NCBI RefSeq assembly: GCF_001263355.1
Contig: NZ_LGYO01000033.1
Span: forward strand, 1 to 64,000
Direction: 5' to 3'
Source of the DNA: Acetobacterium bakii
GTDB lineage: Bacteria; Bacillota; Clostridia; Eubacteriales; Eubacteriaceae
DNA: 64,000 nt
The position numbers and the translations under genes are program-made. Shown piece after piece: positions 35,648 to 44,179 of the stretch. Below the pieces are notes generated by a model, which saw nothing but the letters and a program-made list of their open reading frames with translations, had not been told where the DNA came from and did not search any database. Position 1 is the first letter of the stretch. Each line of letters opens with the position of its first letter.

Positions 35648-38290
35648 ATGAAAAGCATACTTATTGACGGCAATAGCCTCATCTACAGAACATTTTATGC
35701 CATCCGTGAAATGTCCAACTCAAAGGGAATACCAACCAATGCCATTTATGGTTTTGTGAATATTTTAGTGAAAATCCAGGACGAATACCAGCCGGACTAT
35801 TTAGGGGTGGCCTTTGATTTAAATGCCCCTACCTTTAGAAGTCTGGCTTATGATGAATATAAGGGCGGGCGTCATAAAATGCCCGAGGATTTACAGGAAC
35901 AATTTCCCATCCTCAAGGAGCTCCTTAAGAAAATGGGAATTGCCATTTTGGAAGTGGAAGGTTATGAGGCGGATGATGTCATTGGTACCCTGGCAAATTT
36001 AGGGTCGAAAAAGGGCTATGATACTGAAATTATCACCGGGGACCGGGATGCCTTCCAATTGGTGGGACCACGGACAAAGGTTCTTTTCACCAAAAAAGGA
36101 ATCTCTCAATTGGATGAGGTTGACGAAGCCTGGATACAGGAAAATTACGGATTGACCCCCAAGGACCTCATTGATTTAAAGGCGCTGATGGGCGATAAAT
36201 CCGACAATATCCCCGGCATTCCGGGAATTGGCGAGAAAACCGCCTTAAAACTCATTCAAAAATATACAACCCTGGAAAATCTCTATGAACATATTGATGA
36301 AGAAAAAGGTAAGCAAAAAGAAAAGCTGATTAATGGAAAGGAAAATGCCTATCTCAGCAGAATGCTGGGAACCATTGTGGTGGATGTCCCGGGATTTGAA
36401 GATTTTGAAGCCCTAAGCTTTCAGCCCCTGTTTAACCAGGAAAGTATTGCTCTACTTAAAGAGCTGGAATTCAACACGCTACTATCAAAAATTGAGGCCA
36501 CCGAGGAAGTGGATACCATTCAAAAACCGGTGGAATTTGAATGGGTGAAAACCATGGCGGAAATGGATACACTGATTCAGGCTTTAGCAAAAACCAACGA
36601 GGTCACCGTATATTACCACGAGGAAGAGGACCAGACATATCTAACCCTGCGCGTCCAGGAAATTTATTACTACCTTAATCCGGTGGGTGTGGAAGAACTT
36701 GGCTTTTTTCAAAAAGTTGGGGATCTGCCGAACTTTCAAACCCTGGAATTCACCAGCCAGGACTTAAAAAACCTTATTCATATTTTTCATAAAAATGGGA
36801 TAGATGACATCAAAGATTCCTTCGATACCTATGTTGCTGCCTACCTGCTTAGCCCCGGGGATCAGCGTTATGATCTTAAATCAGCGGCCTATAAATACCT
36901 AAAACGGGATGTTTTAAATGACGAGGAGCTGTTCGGAAAAGGGAAAAGTCTGGTTAATGCCGATAAATTGGATGAAGCCCTGCTCGCAACATATATGGTT
37001 AAGAATTGCGACACCGTTTATCATCTTAAGGCGGTGCTGACAGAAGCGTTGGAAGAAACAGGCATGACTGATCTGTATAATACCATTGAGATACCATTAC
37101 TGCGGGTGATGGCGTCTATGGAAACATTGGGCTTTACCGTTGATTTAGAACAGCTGGAGGCGCTTTCTGCTGAATTTGAAAAGAAACTCACACTGCTCAC
37201 CCAGGAAATATATGAGCTGGCAGGGGAGTCTGATTTTAATATCAATTCACCCAAGCAGCTGGGAGAAGTTCTTTTTGAAAACCTTAAATTGCCGGTGATT
37301 AAAAAGACTAAAAGCGGTTATTCTACGAATATTGATGTGCTGGAACAGCTGGTGCTGTTTCATCCAATTGTCCAGAAAATTATTGACTATCGAACCCTTT
37401 CCAAACTGGATTCAACCTATGGTCGGGGACTGATGACCTTTGTGGATGCCGATACCCATAAGATTTATTCTACCTTTAACCAAACCGTGGCTGCCACCGG
37501 AAGATTAAGCAGTTCCAATCCGAATCTCCAGAACATTCCGGTAAAAACAGAAATGGGCCGGGAGATTCGCCGTGTTTTTGTACCATCGGATCAGGATCAT
37601 ATACTAGTTGATGCGGATTATAATCAAATTGAACTGCGGGTATTGGCATGCCTGTCCGGGGATGAAAATCTCATTGATACCTTTAAAAAGGATCAGGATA
37701 TTCACACCAGAACCGCTTCTGAGATTTTTGATACGCCCCTCGAAGAGGTCACTAGAGAACAGCGTGGTCATGCAAAGGCCATAAATTTTGGACTCATTTA
37801 TGGCAAGCAGGCTTTTAGTTTAGGGAAAGACCTGGGGATTTCCAGAAAAGAAGCCCAGGAATACATCGATCGTTATTTTTCCCGATATCCCAAGATCCAG
37901 GCTTATTTGGCCAATGTGGTAAAAGAAGCCAAGGAAAAAGGCTATGTCACCTCCATATGGGGCCGCCGGCGTTATATTCCAGAGCTGAATTCCAGAAATG
38001 CCATGCTGGTTCAGGCCGGGGAGCGGATGGCTTTAAACACCCCCATACAGGGAAGTGCGGCAGATATTATCAAATTGGCTATGCTCAGAGTATATGACCG
38101 CATAAAAAAAGAAAATCTCAAAGCAGCGCTGATTCTCCAGGTTCACGATGAGCTCATCATCGATACCCCAAAAGATGAACAAGTCCAGGTTGAACGATTG
38201 ATTAAGGAAGAAATGGAAGGGGTTGCCGACTTCTGTGTAGCTATGACCGTGGATGTTCACAGCGGATCCTCCTGGTTTGACTTAAAATAG
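35648..38290 (+). CDS. polA: DNA polymerase I
   Basis: 880-residue repair and Okazaki-fragment polymerase. The N-terminal 5'-3' exonuclease (about residues 1-285) has LIDGNSLIYRTFYA and GDKSDNIPGIPGIGEKTA. The middle 3'-5' exonuclease-like domain (about 300-470) lacks the DxE metal motif, as in many Gram-positives, so proofreading is probably absent. The polymerase domain shows motif A DYNQIELRVLA, motif B RGHAKAINFGLIYG and motif C VHDEL. Preceded by AAGAAGGGG. Followed 40 nt later by coaE. Confidence 0.97.
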   Translation: MKSILIDGNSLIYRTFYAIREMSNSKGIPTNAIYGFVNILVKIQDEYQPDYLGVAFDLNAPTFRSLAYDEYKGGRHKMPEDLQEQFPILKELLKKMGIAILEVEGYEADDVIGTLANLGSKKGYDTEIITGDRDAFQLVGPRTKVLFTKKGISQLDEVDEAWIQENYGLTPKDLIDLKALMGDKSDNIPGIPGIGEKTALKLIQKYTTLENLYEHIDEEKGKQKEKLINGKENAYLSRMLGTIVVDVPGFEDFEALSFQPLFNQESIALLKELEFNTLLSKIEATEEVDTIQKPVEFEWVKTMAEMDTLIQALAKTNEVTVYYHEEEDQTYLTLRVQEIYYYLNPVGVEELGFFQKVGDLPNFQTLEFTSQDLKNLIHIFHKNGIDDIKDSFDTYVAAYLLSPGDQRYDLKSAAYKYLKRDVLNDEELFGKGKSLVNADKLDEALLATYMVKNCDTVYHLKAVLTEALEETGMTDLYNTIEIPLLRVMASMETLGFTVDLEQLEALSAEFEKKLTLLTQEIYELAGESDFNINSPKQLGEVLFENLKLPVIKKTKSGYSTNIDVLEQLVLFHPIVQKIIDYRTLSKLDSTYGRGLMTFVDADTHKIYSTFNQTVAATGRLSSSNPNLQNIPVKTEMGREIRRVFVPSDQDHILVDADYNQIELRVLACLSGDENLIDTFKKDQDIHTRTASEIFDTPLEEVTREQRGHAKAINFGLIYGKQAFSLGKDLGISRKEAQEYIDRYFSRYPKIQAYLANVVKEAKEKGYVTSIWGRRRYIPELNSRNAMLVQAGERMALNTPIQGSAADIIKLAMLRVYDRIKKENLKAALILQVHDELIIDTPKDEQVQVERLIKEEMEGVADFCVAMTVDVHSGSSWFDLK

Positions 38291-38330
38291 ACCGCAGCAG
38301 GCAAAATATAGGAGAGGAACAGGGATCAAT

Positions 38331-38942
38331 ATGAAAGTCATTGGATTAACCGGTGGAATCGCCTCGGGAAAATCAACGGTTACCACCATCCTGCAAAAGC
38401 GTTTTAAATATATCGTCATTGATGCGGATGCGCTGGCACGATTGGCGGTTAAAAAGGGCAGCATAGGGCTTGAGAGAATTGTTGATACCTTTGGGGTTCA
38501 TTGCCTGACAAAGGACGGCGAGCTTAACCGCGGCTTATTGGGAGAAATGATTGCAGAGGATGAGAACATCCGTAAAAAACTAAATGCCATTGTTCATCCT
38601 GAAGTTAAAAGGCTCTATGATGAACAGCTAGCTTATTATGAAAGTGCAGGAATGCCCATGATATTTTTCGATTGCCCGCTGCTTTTTGAAGTGAATCTTC
38701 AGAATACTGTTGATGAAATCATGCTGGTCGTTACCGACGAAGAAATCCGGATCAACCGTATTATGGAAAGAGACGGAGTATCCAGAGAATTGGCGGAGAA
38801 AAAAATTAATATGCAAATGAAGGATCCAGAAAAAATAGAAGGGTCAGACATCATCATTGTCAATAATGGCACACTGGATGATCTGTTAATCACATTAAAT
38901 GTCTATTTCACCAACCGAAAGCCCTGGGTAAAAAATGCATAG
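38331..38942 (+). CDS. coaE: Dephospho-CoA kinase
   Basis: 203-residue P-loop kinase for the last step of coenzyme A synthesis (dephospho-CoA to CoA). It has the Walker A GGIASGKST, the substrate region DADALAR, HPEV in the CoA-binding domain and FDCPLLFE. Length is normal. It follows polA in the order frequent among Clostridia. coaD, the preceding step, lies at 12.5 kb. Confidence 0.95.
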   Translation: MKVIGLTGGIASGKSTVTTILQKRFKYIVIDADALARLAVKKGSIGLERIVDTFGVHCLTKDGELNRGLLGEMIAEDENIRKKLNAIVHPEVKRLYDEQLAYYESAGMPMIFFDCPLLFEVNLQNTVDEIMLVVTDEEIRINRIMERDGVSRELAEKKINMQMKDPEKIEGSDIIIVNNGTLDDLLITLNVYFTNRKPWVKNA

Positions 38943-39076
38943 CCGCCACGACTTCTTTTGGGGAGCACATTAATCTGCTTGCGGAACAATTATGGCAACC
39001 AGCTGGAATGAAAGATCTTGGGGCAGACAAGGAAAATGATATCATTGGAATAAGAACTTGCGGACAGTCTGATTGA
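38936..39076 (+). pseudogene. Possible orphan coding remnant after coaE
   Basis: A 46-codon frame without a start codon reads through from inside the coaE end to TGA at 39074-39076. The product looks protein-like (TSFGEHINLLAEQLWQPAGM) rather than random and has an amphipathic helix pattern, but I cannot name a family. It may be the 3' remnant of a deleted gene. No RBS is present. Confidence 0.2.
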
Positions 39077-39102
39077 AATTTATAAATAATTCCATTTTAT
39101 GA

Positions 39103-39131
39103 TTGCTATTTTCCGGGAGATACTTTATAAT
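39103..39131 (+). promoter_or_regulatory. Promoter for tRNA-Leu
   Basis: -35 TTGCTA at 39103-39108, a 17-nt spacer, and -10 TATAAT at 39126-39131, 31 nt upstream of the mature tRNA. Confidence 0.75.
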
Positions 39132-39162
39132 AGTCTTCAGGGTTAAAAACCCAACCATTTGT

Positions 39163-39249
39163 GCGAGGGTGGTGGAACGGCAGACACGCAGGTTTGAGGG
39201 ATCTGTTGCAGATGATGCAGTGAGGGTTCAAATCCCTTTCCTCGCACCA
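39163..39249 (+). tRNA. tRNA-Leu (anticodon GAG)
   Basis: 87-nt class II tRNA including an encoded CCA. The acceptor arm GCGAGGG pairs with TCCTCGC. The D-loop carries GGTGGAACGGCAGACACG, typical of tRNA-Leu. The anticodon stem CAGGT/ATCTG encloses loop TTGAGGG with anticodon GAG. The long variable arm pairs TTGCA with TGCAG, and the T-arm has GGGTTCAAATCCC. It is a single-gene unit with its own promoter and terminator. Confidence 0.95.
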
Positions 39250-39263
39250 ATAAAAACGAATTA

Positions 39264-39300
39264 AAAGTCGATTGCAATTTGCAATCGACTTTATTTTTTT
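39264..39300. terminator. Terminator after tRNA-Leu, convergent with phoH
   Basis: Perfect self-complementary stem (AAAGTCGATTGCAA with TTGCAATCGACTTT), with T-rich sequence on the plus side and A/T-rich sequence on the other, so it probably serves both directions. Confidence 0.88.
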
Positions 39301-39331
39301 TGAATAGAATTGAAGTTGGTCTAGACTATCG

Positions 39332-40702
39332 TTACATTCTTCGCGCTGCATCAAAAGCCAATGCCGAGCGTAGACACTCATCGGCAAGCATCGTAAGCTG
39401 GAAACACAAAGGGCTGCCTTTCATTTTTTCAGAAGCGTAGCTTAAACCATTGGTTTTCTCATCCAGCAAAGGATGATCAATTTGCTGGGGATCGCCCAGC
39501 AGAACGACTTTAGTACCTTTTCCGACCCGGGTTATGATCCCTTTAACCTGTTTAGGGGTAAGGTTCTGGGCCTCATCGATAATTAAAAAAGTGTGGGTAA
39601 TGGAGCGGCCGCGGATAAAATTCATGGCTTCGGCTTTGATCACACCCCGTTCAAAAAGTTCTTCTATTTTATGACGTATTTCAACTTCATTCTGATATTT
39701 TGATTTGTCACTGCGGTCCAATAATACCTCAAGGTTATCGATGATGGGTCGCAACAAGGGCGCGATTTTTTCCTGTTCGCTGCCAGGCAAAAAACCAATT
39801 TCGTCGTCGAATTGAACATTAGGGCGAGTGACTAAAATTCTTCGATACCCTTTAAAATCATGTTCCAGAGTTTGATGCAGTCCCGCGGCAAGAGCATAAA
39901 ACGTTTTGGCTGTTCCGGCGGCACCCTTGACGATAACCAAAGGCGCAGTTTCGGCGTCCTGCAGCAGCGCTTCCTGTAAAAAACGCTGTCCCACATTTTT
40001 GGGTTTGACACCAAAGGGCTCCTGATCCAGACTTTTTAGGGGAACAACTTTTTTCCCGTTAAAGCGGCCAAGGAATGTCTTTTTCTCTTTAATATCAGAA
40101 TGAATAATAAAAAACTGATTATTTTCCGGGGCGAGCTGAGATTTGTTTTTATTGCTGTCCATGGTATAAAGGTGTTCGGGTAAAATTCCTTTTTTCTTAA
40201 ATTCTTCTAATTTATCGTCAGGTGTGTAGGCTTCAATTCTGCCGGTGTATTGATCATCGAATACCGGGGATTGTTCGGCAAAATAATCCTCGGTGGAAAT
40301 ATTGAGCATCTGGGATTTGAGCCGGAGAATAATGTCTTTGGTAACCAGAATCACCGGTTCGCCCTGGTCAATAAGACCCTTGCATACCTTTAAAATGCGA
40401 TTGTCATTTGTATTGCTTTGGAAGCCGTAGGGAAGCGCTACCGAGGAAAAATTTGGTTCAATTTTAAGTATTCCGCCGGTTTCAAGTTCCACACCCTCGA
40501 ATAGATTGCCCTGGTTTCTCAATTGCTCCAAAAATCGAATCGATTGTCTGGCATTGGTACCACGATCACCATCCTCGTTTTTAAGTTTGTCTAAATCTTC
40601 CAAAACGGCGATGGGAAGAACAATTTTGTTTTCTTCGAAAGCCAGTAAGGCATGGGGTGATTGAATTAACACATTGGTATCGAGAACGTACGTTTTTTGC
40701 AT
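39332..40702 (-). CDS. PIN domain-PhoH ATPase fusion (YlaK type)
   Basis: 456 residues. An N-terminal PIN nuclease domain (about 1-140; YVLDTNVLI and further acidic residues) is fused to a PhoH ATPase/helicase domain (about 230-440) with Walker A KGAAGTAKT, Walker B FLIIDEAQN and the arginine-containing GDPQQIDHP sensor. PIN-PhoH proteins unwind and cleave RNA in the examples studied; a role in RNA turnover is therefore likely. Complete, with GGAGG upstream on the minus strand. It is divergent from the nitroreductase gene. Confidence 0.92.
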   Translation of the reverse strand: MQKTYVLDTNVLIQSPHALLAFEENKIVLPIAVLEDLDKLKNEDGDRGTNARQSIRFLEQLRNQGNLFEGVELETGGILKIEPNFSSVALPYGFQSNTNDNRILKVCKGLIDQGEPVILVTKDIILRLKSQMLNISTEDYFAEQSPVFDDQYTGRIEAYTPDDKLEEFKKKGILPEHLYTMDSNKNKSQLAPENNQFFIIHSDIKEKKTFLGRFNGKKVVPLKSLDQEPFGVKPKNVGQRFLQEALLQDAETAPLVIVKGAAGTAKTFYALAAGLHQTLEHDFKGYRRILVTRPNVQFDDEIGFLPGSEQEKIAPLLRPIIDNLEVLLDRSDKSKYQNEVEIRHKIEELFERGVIKAEAMNFIRGRSITHTFLIIDEAQNLTPKQVKGIITRVGKGTKVVLLGDPQQIDHPLLDEKTNGLSYASEKMKGSPLCFQLTMLADECLRSALAFDAARRM

Positions 40703-40792
40703 AGAAAACCTCCGTAAAATTATTTTATGCTTTTCACTTCCAATTTGAGTTTACCCTAAGCAAAGAAAAAAAAGGTTATGAGTGTGTTAAAT

Positions 40793-40821
40793 TTGTAAAT
40801 TGTGGTAAACAATCGTATAAT
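40793..40821 (+). promoter_or_regulatory. Promoter for the SagB-like nitroreductase
   Basis: -35 TTGTAA at 40793-40798, a 17-nt spacer, and -10 TATAAT at 40816-40821. It lies inside the longest open frame, so translation must start further downstream, consistent with TTG 40889. Confidence 0.7.
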
Positions 40822-40888
40822 AAAACAAATCAATCGGAATTTGTTTATTTGGCGTAGTGAACTAAAAAATGAAAGGCAGGACAAAGCA

Positions 40889-41641
40889 TTGAAAAATGAG
40901 AAAGCAAAGGCATTAAGGTATTTTTTAAAAGATGATATCCGCCAGGAAACCGATTTTCGCAATACCAAACAGAGTCTCGGCATCGAAGCACCACCCATTG
41001 AAAGACCAAGTTCACCGGAAGCGCAAAAGATAAGTTTGCCCTTTCCCAAAGAGTGGACAACCATCGGAGCAGTGGATGTGAAAACCGCCATTGCCAGACG
41101 GGAATCACGGCGCAAATTTAAAAGTCAGCCTCTATCCCTAGAAGAATTGGCTTACCTGCTCTGGTCAACCCAGGGGGTGCGGGAACAGCGGCATGGGACA
41201 GCTCTGCGAACGGTGCCGTCGGCAGGAAATCGCCATGCATTGGAAACCTATTTGGTGGTTTTTAATGTGGATGGTCTGAAACAGGGAATCTACCGCTATC
41301 TGCCGTCTGTCCATCAGCTGGTATTGGAATCCGCACCGGATCAGCTCAAAGAAAAGATGACTGAAGCAGCATTACATCAAAATCTGGCCGGAGCGGGTGC
41401 AGTGACCTTTATCTGGACAACCATTCCCTACCGCATGGAATGGCGCTACGCAGAGGCTTCCTACAAAGTGATTGCCTTGGATGCCGGTCATGTGTGCCAA
41501 AATCTTTATCTGGCCTGCGAAAGTATAAATGCCGGGACTTGTGCCATTGCCGCATACAATCAGCAGGCGGCTGACCTGCTACTGAAAGTGGACGGCGACG
41601 AGGAATTTGTAATTTATATGGCGCCGGTGGGAAAGATCTAA
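40889..41641 (+). CDS. SagB/ThcOx-family nitroreductase-fold oxidoreductase
   Basis: 250 residues from TTG 40889, eight bases after AGGCAGG. The protein has the FMN-binding nitroreductase fold in its SagB/ThcOx variant: RRESRRKFKSQPLSLEELAYL, SAGNRHALE and the C-terminal GTCAIAAYNQ loop. Members oxidise azoline heterocycles in peptide natural products, but many stand alone with unknown substrates. No cyclodehydratase (YcaO) or precursor peptide gene is near, so a peptide-modifying role is not supported here. A general NAD(P)H-flavin oxidoreductase role is the alternative. Confidence 0.82.
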   Translation: MKNEKAKALRYFLKDDIRQETDFRNTKQSLGIEAPPIERPSSPEAQKISLPFPKEWTTIGAVDVKTAIARRESRRKFKSQPLSLEELAYLLWSTQGVREQRHGTALRTVPSAGNRHALETYLVVFNVDGLKQGIYRYLPSVHQLVLESAPDQLKEKMTEAALHQNLAGAGAVTFIWTTIPYRMEWRYAEASYKVIALDAGHVCQNLYLACESINAGTCAIAAYNQQAADLLLKVDGDEEFVIYMAPVGKI

Positions 41642-41694
41642 AAAATTAAAATGGACATTTATCTACCTCAGTCAGGACCAGTCAATATTGGATA

Positions 41695-41723
41695 TTGACG
41701 AATCAGGGCTGAGGTGATATTAT
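41695..41723 (+). promoter_or_regulatory. Promoter for the glycosyltransferase-TetR unit
   Basis: -35 TTGACG at 41695-41700, a 17-nt spacer, and -10 TATTAT at 41718-41723. An alternative -10 TATAAT at 41721-41726 gives a 20-nt spacer. Confidence 0.6.
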
Positions 41724-41783
41724 AATTTCATAATGACGACACTGTCGTCGGATCTAATTTAATATAGAAGATGAGGTGCACCA

Positions 41784-43043
41784 ATGAAAGTTATTATTTT
41801 CACGCTGGGAACAAGAGGTGATGTTCAGCCTTATGTGGCGCTTGCCCGGGGGCTGATTAAAAAGGGTCATGAAGCACTTATCTGTACGGGCAAAAGCTTT
41901 AAAAAATTCATAGAAGATAACGGCATTGCTTTTCATGAGGCAACCGCTGATCTCATGGCAATCTTAGAAAGCGAAGAGGGTAGAAAAATCTTTAACGGGG
42001 GAAACTTCAATCTTTTTAAAATGATGAAGTATGCCAAAGAAGTGGTGAATCCTGCCTATCGGAAGAGCATGGATGATTTTTTAACGGCCTCAGAGGGTGG
42101 GGATATCATTATTTATCACCCAAAAGCCCTTGCTGCGGTGGATATTGCAAACTATCGGGATATCCCCTGTGTCAGCATGCCCCCGGTCCCCATTACCTAT
42201 CCGATTACCGAGTTTCCGAATTTAGCCATGTTTCCCGAAAAAAATCTTGGAAGCGTTTTAAATAAGCTGACCTATAAAGCCAACCTGTTTGCCGAATCAG
42301 GCTACATCAAAGATATTAATGATTTCAGAGCAAAGTCTTTGGGTTTTGATAAAAGGAAATCCAGTGCGCTCACCTTTACAAACAAGGGCGGAGAGATTCC
42401 CATTATTTACCCCATCAGTCCGTTTCTGTTTAAGGACGTGACCAGTTGGGACGACCATGTCTTTTTACCCGGATTTTTTTATCTGGATATTTTGGAAAAT
42501 TCTCTGGATGCGAATTTGGAGCAGTTTTTAGCTTCCGGTAAAAAGCCCATTGTGGTATCCTTTAGCAGTATGCCCTTAAAAGACCCCGGGGCGTTTAAGG
42601 AAAAGCTTATCGAGGCTTTAAAGGAAACCGATAATCGCGGGATTATCTTAACCGGAACCAGCGGTTTGGTATTTGAGGATGAGGAAAACATTTTTGCAAT
42701 TGCCAAGGCTCCGCACCGATTAGTTTTTAAAGAGGCCAAGGGAATTATCCATCACGGCGGCGTCGGAACCATGGCGGAAGCCCTGATTTCCGGGGCGCCC
42801 CAATTAATTATTCCGTTTTCCGCCGATCAGCCCTTTTGGGCACATCGATTAAATTCTTTGGGTTATGCCCTGAAGCCACTTAAAGAAAAAAATATTAAAG
42901 TGTCGAATCTGGTGGCGGCATTAACAGAAATGGAAGCAGAAAGTGTTATCAAAAAGGCTCAGGATATAAAAACCATCATTGAACTTGAAAATGGCGTTGA
43001 CAATGCCGTTAATTATATTGAACAAGTTGTTCAACATATCTAA
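41784..43043 (+). CDS. GT1-family (MGT/sterol-type) glycosyltransferase
   Basis: 419-residue GT-B fold enzyme. The N-terminal acceptor domain begins LGTRGDVQPYVALARGL, the pattern of UGT80/MGT-like transferases. The C-terminal donor domain has IIHHGGVGTMAEAL and a PFSADQPFWAHRL segment, the nucleotide-sugar binding region. The donor is probably a UDP- or dTDP-sugar; the acceptor cannot be read from sequence (lipid, macrolide or flavonoid-type small molecule). Preceded by GATGAGGTG. Followed 65 nt later by a TetR regulator, suggesting inducible expression, perhaps for self-protection or drug modification. Confidence 0.85.
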   Translation: MKVIIFTLGTRGDVQPYVALARGLIKKGHEALICTGKSFKKFIEDNGIAFHEATADLMAILESEEGRKIFNGGNFNLFKMMKYAKEVVNPAYRKSMDDFLTASEGGDIIIYHPKALAAVDIANYRDIPCVSMPPVPITYPITEFPNLAMFPEKNLGSVLNKLTYKANLFAESGYIKDINDFRAKSLGFDKRKSSALTFTNKGGEIPIIYPISPFLFKDVTSWDDHVFLPGFFYLDILENSLDANLEQFLASGKKPIVVSFSSMPLKDPGAFKEKLIEALKETDNRGIILTGTSGLVFEDEENIFAIAKAPHRLVFKEAKGIIHHGGVGTMAEALISGAPQLIIPFSADQPFWAHRLNSLGYALKPLKEKNIKVSNLVAALTEMEAESVIKKAQDIKTIIELENGVDNAVNYIEQVVQHI

Positions 43044-43108
43044 ATTTATTATCTGCAATGAAAACAATTATGGTCGCATAAAATTCAGAAAGCACAGGAG
43101 GTAAGGAT

Positions 43109-43720
43109 ATGCCAAAACAGACTTTTTTAAATCTCACAACAGCGAAACAGGATCAGATCATTAAAGCCGGAATAAGTGTGTTTTCTCAGTCAACATTCAA
43201 CGAGGTAAAAATTTCCAGCATCATCAGTGAGGCAAAAATACCGAGAAGTAGTTTTTATGATTACTTTGATGATAAAAAAGATATTTACAAATACATTATC
43301 CTCTTGATAAAAGATGAGAAGATGACTTATATGGACCCGATTTTAAACAGAAACAACCTCGGTTTTTTTGAAAAACTGAGGGATCTGTTTAAGGCCGGGG
43401 CGGGATTTGCAGCCGCTAAACCAGAATACAATAGTATTGCTCGAAGAATGTATGAAAATATGCCACTGCTGGAGGAACTGTTTGGTGCCGGCAGCATCGA
43501 TGTTTCGGAAAGTTATAAGTTCATGCTTGAGGAAGGCATAAATGCCGGCGAAATAAAAAAGGATGTGGATGTGGCTTTTATTTCAAAAACAATCCACATT
43601 TTATCTTCACAAATGATGATCGATGCAATGAAAAACAAAGAAGACGCGATGAATCAGGTCATTGACGACATCACCGATAAAATAATTGACTTTATCAGAT
43701 CGGGGATATCAAATAAGTAA
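43109..43720 (+). CDS. TetR-family transcriptional regulator
   Basis: 203 residues. The N-terminal HTH (about 15-60; IIKAGISVFSQSTFNEVKIS and IPRSSFYDYFDDK) is typical of TetR; the C-terminal ligand domain is divergent. An AGGAGG RBS precedes the ATG. It is probably co-transcribed with the glycosyltransferase and may repress it. The ligand is unknown. Confidence 0.9.
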   Translation: MPKQTFLNLTTAKQDQIIKAGISVFSQSTFNEVKISSIISEAKIPRSSFYDYFDDKKDIYKYIILLIKDEKMTYMDPILNRNNLGFFEKLRDLFKAGAGFAAAKPEYNSIARRMYENMPLLEELFGAGSIDVSESYKFMLEEGINAGEIKKDVDVAFISKTIHILSSQMMIDAMKNKEDAMNQVIDDITDKIIDFIRSGISNK

Positions 43721-43821
43721 AAAAAAGATTTAGGACAGATAATAACAGATAATAAATAAGAATCCAAGTAAAAGCATGACCATTCTTTTGCTTAATGATT
43801 GCGTTATCAACCAAAAAACGA

Positions 43822-43850
43822 TTGACAAAAATCAAAAATTACCATATGAT
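43822..43850 (+). promoter_or_regulatory. Promoter for the trp operon
   Basis: Consensus -35 TTGACA at 43822-43827, a 17-nt spacer, and -10 TATGAT at 43845-43850. Transcription would start about 20 nt before the T-box leader structure. Confidence 0.85.
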
Positions 43851-43871
43851 AAAAAGAATTTAATAGATATT

Positions 43872-44157
43872 AAACCGTTGACGTGGAGATAACGGTGTTT
43901 CGTGCAGTTACAGAGAGTAAGGGGAGATGAGAGCCTTACACAACGCAGAGCATCAAATGGACCACCGAGGGCGCAGTCAAAGAAAAATTAATTTTTCGAG
44001 TACTCTGTGACGTGAGGCATACGTAAGTTGCAAGGAATATGATAGTATTCTGATAAGTGTACAGAGGGATTCTCTGTAAATTAAGGTGGTACCACGGGTG
44101 AATTTATTGCGCTCGTCCTTGACATTATTATAATGTCAGGGACGAGCGCTTTTTTTT
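43872..44157 (+). promoter_or_regulatory. Tryptophan T-box leader with terminator
   Basis: Leader of about 285 nt upstream of trpE. The conserved T-box AAGGTGGTACCACG lies at 44083-44096, preceded by the AGAGAGTAA (AGTA-type) motif of stem I. A TGG triplet at 43958-43960 (in AAATGGACC) is positioned as the specifier, reading tRNA-Trp. The terminator arms are GCGCTCGTCC (44109-44118) and GGACGAGCGC (44140-44149), followed by T residues. Uncharged tRNA-Trp should stabilise the antiterminator and switch on trp genes. Confidence 0.93.
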
Positions 44158-44179
44158 ATAGTCAAGAAGGGAGAGAAAA

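Noticed and set aside
43720-43815. Direct repeats (ACAGATAATAA) after the first TetR gene
   Set aside because: Only two short copies in AT-rich sequence; no sign of a CRISPR or iteron array.
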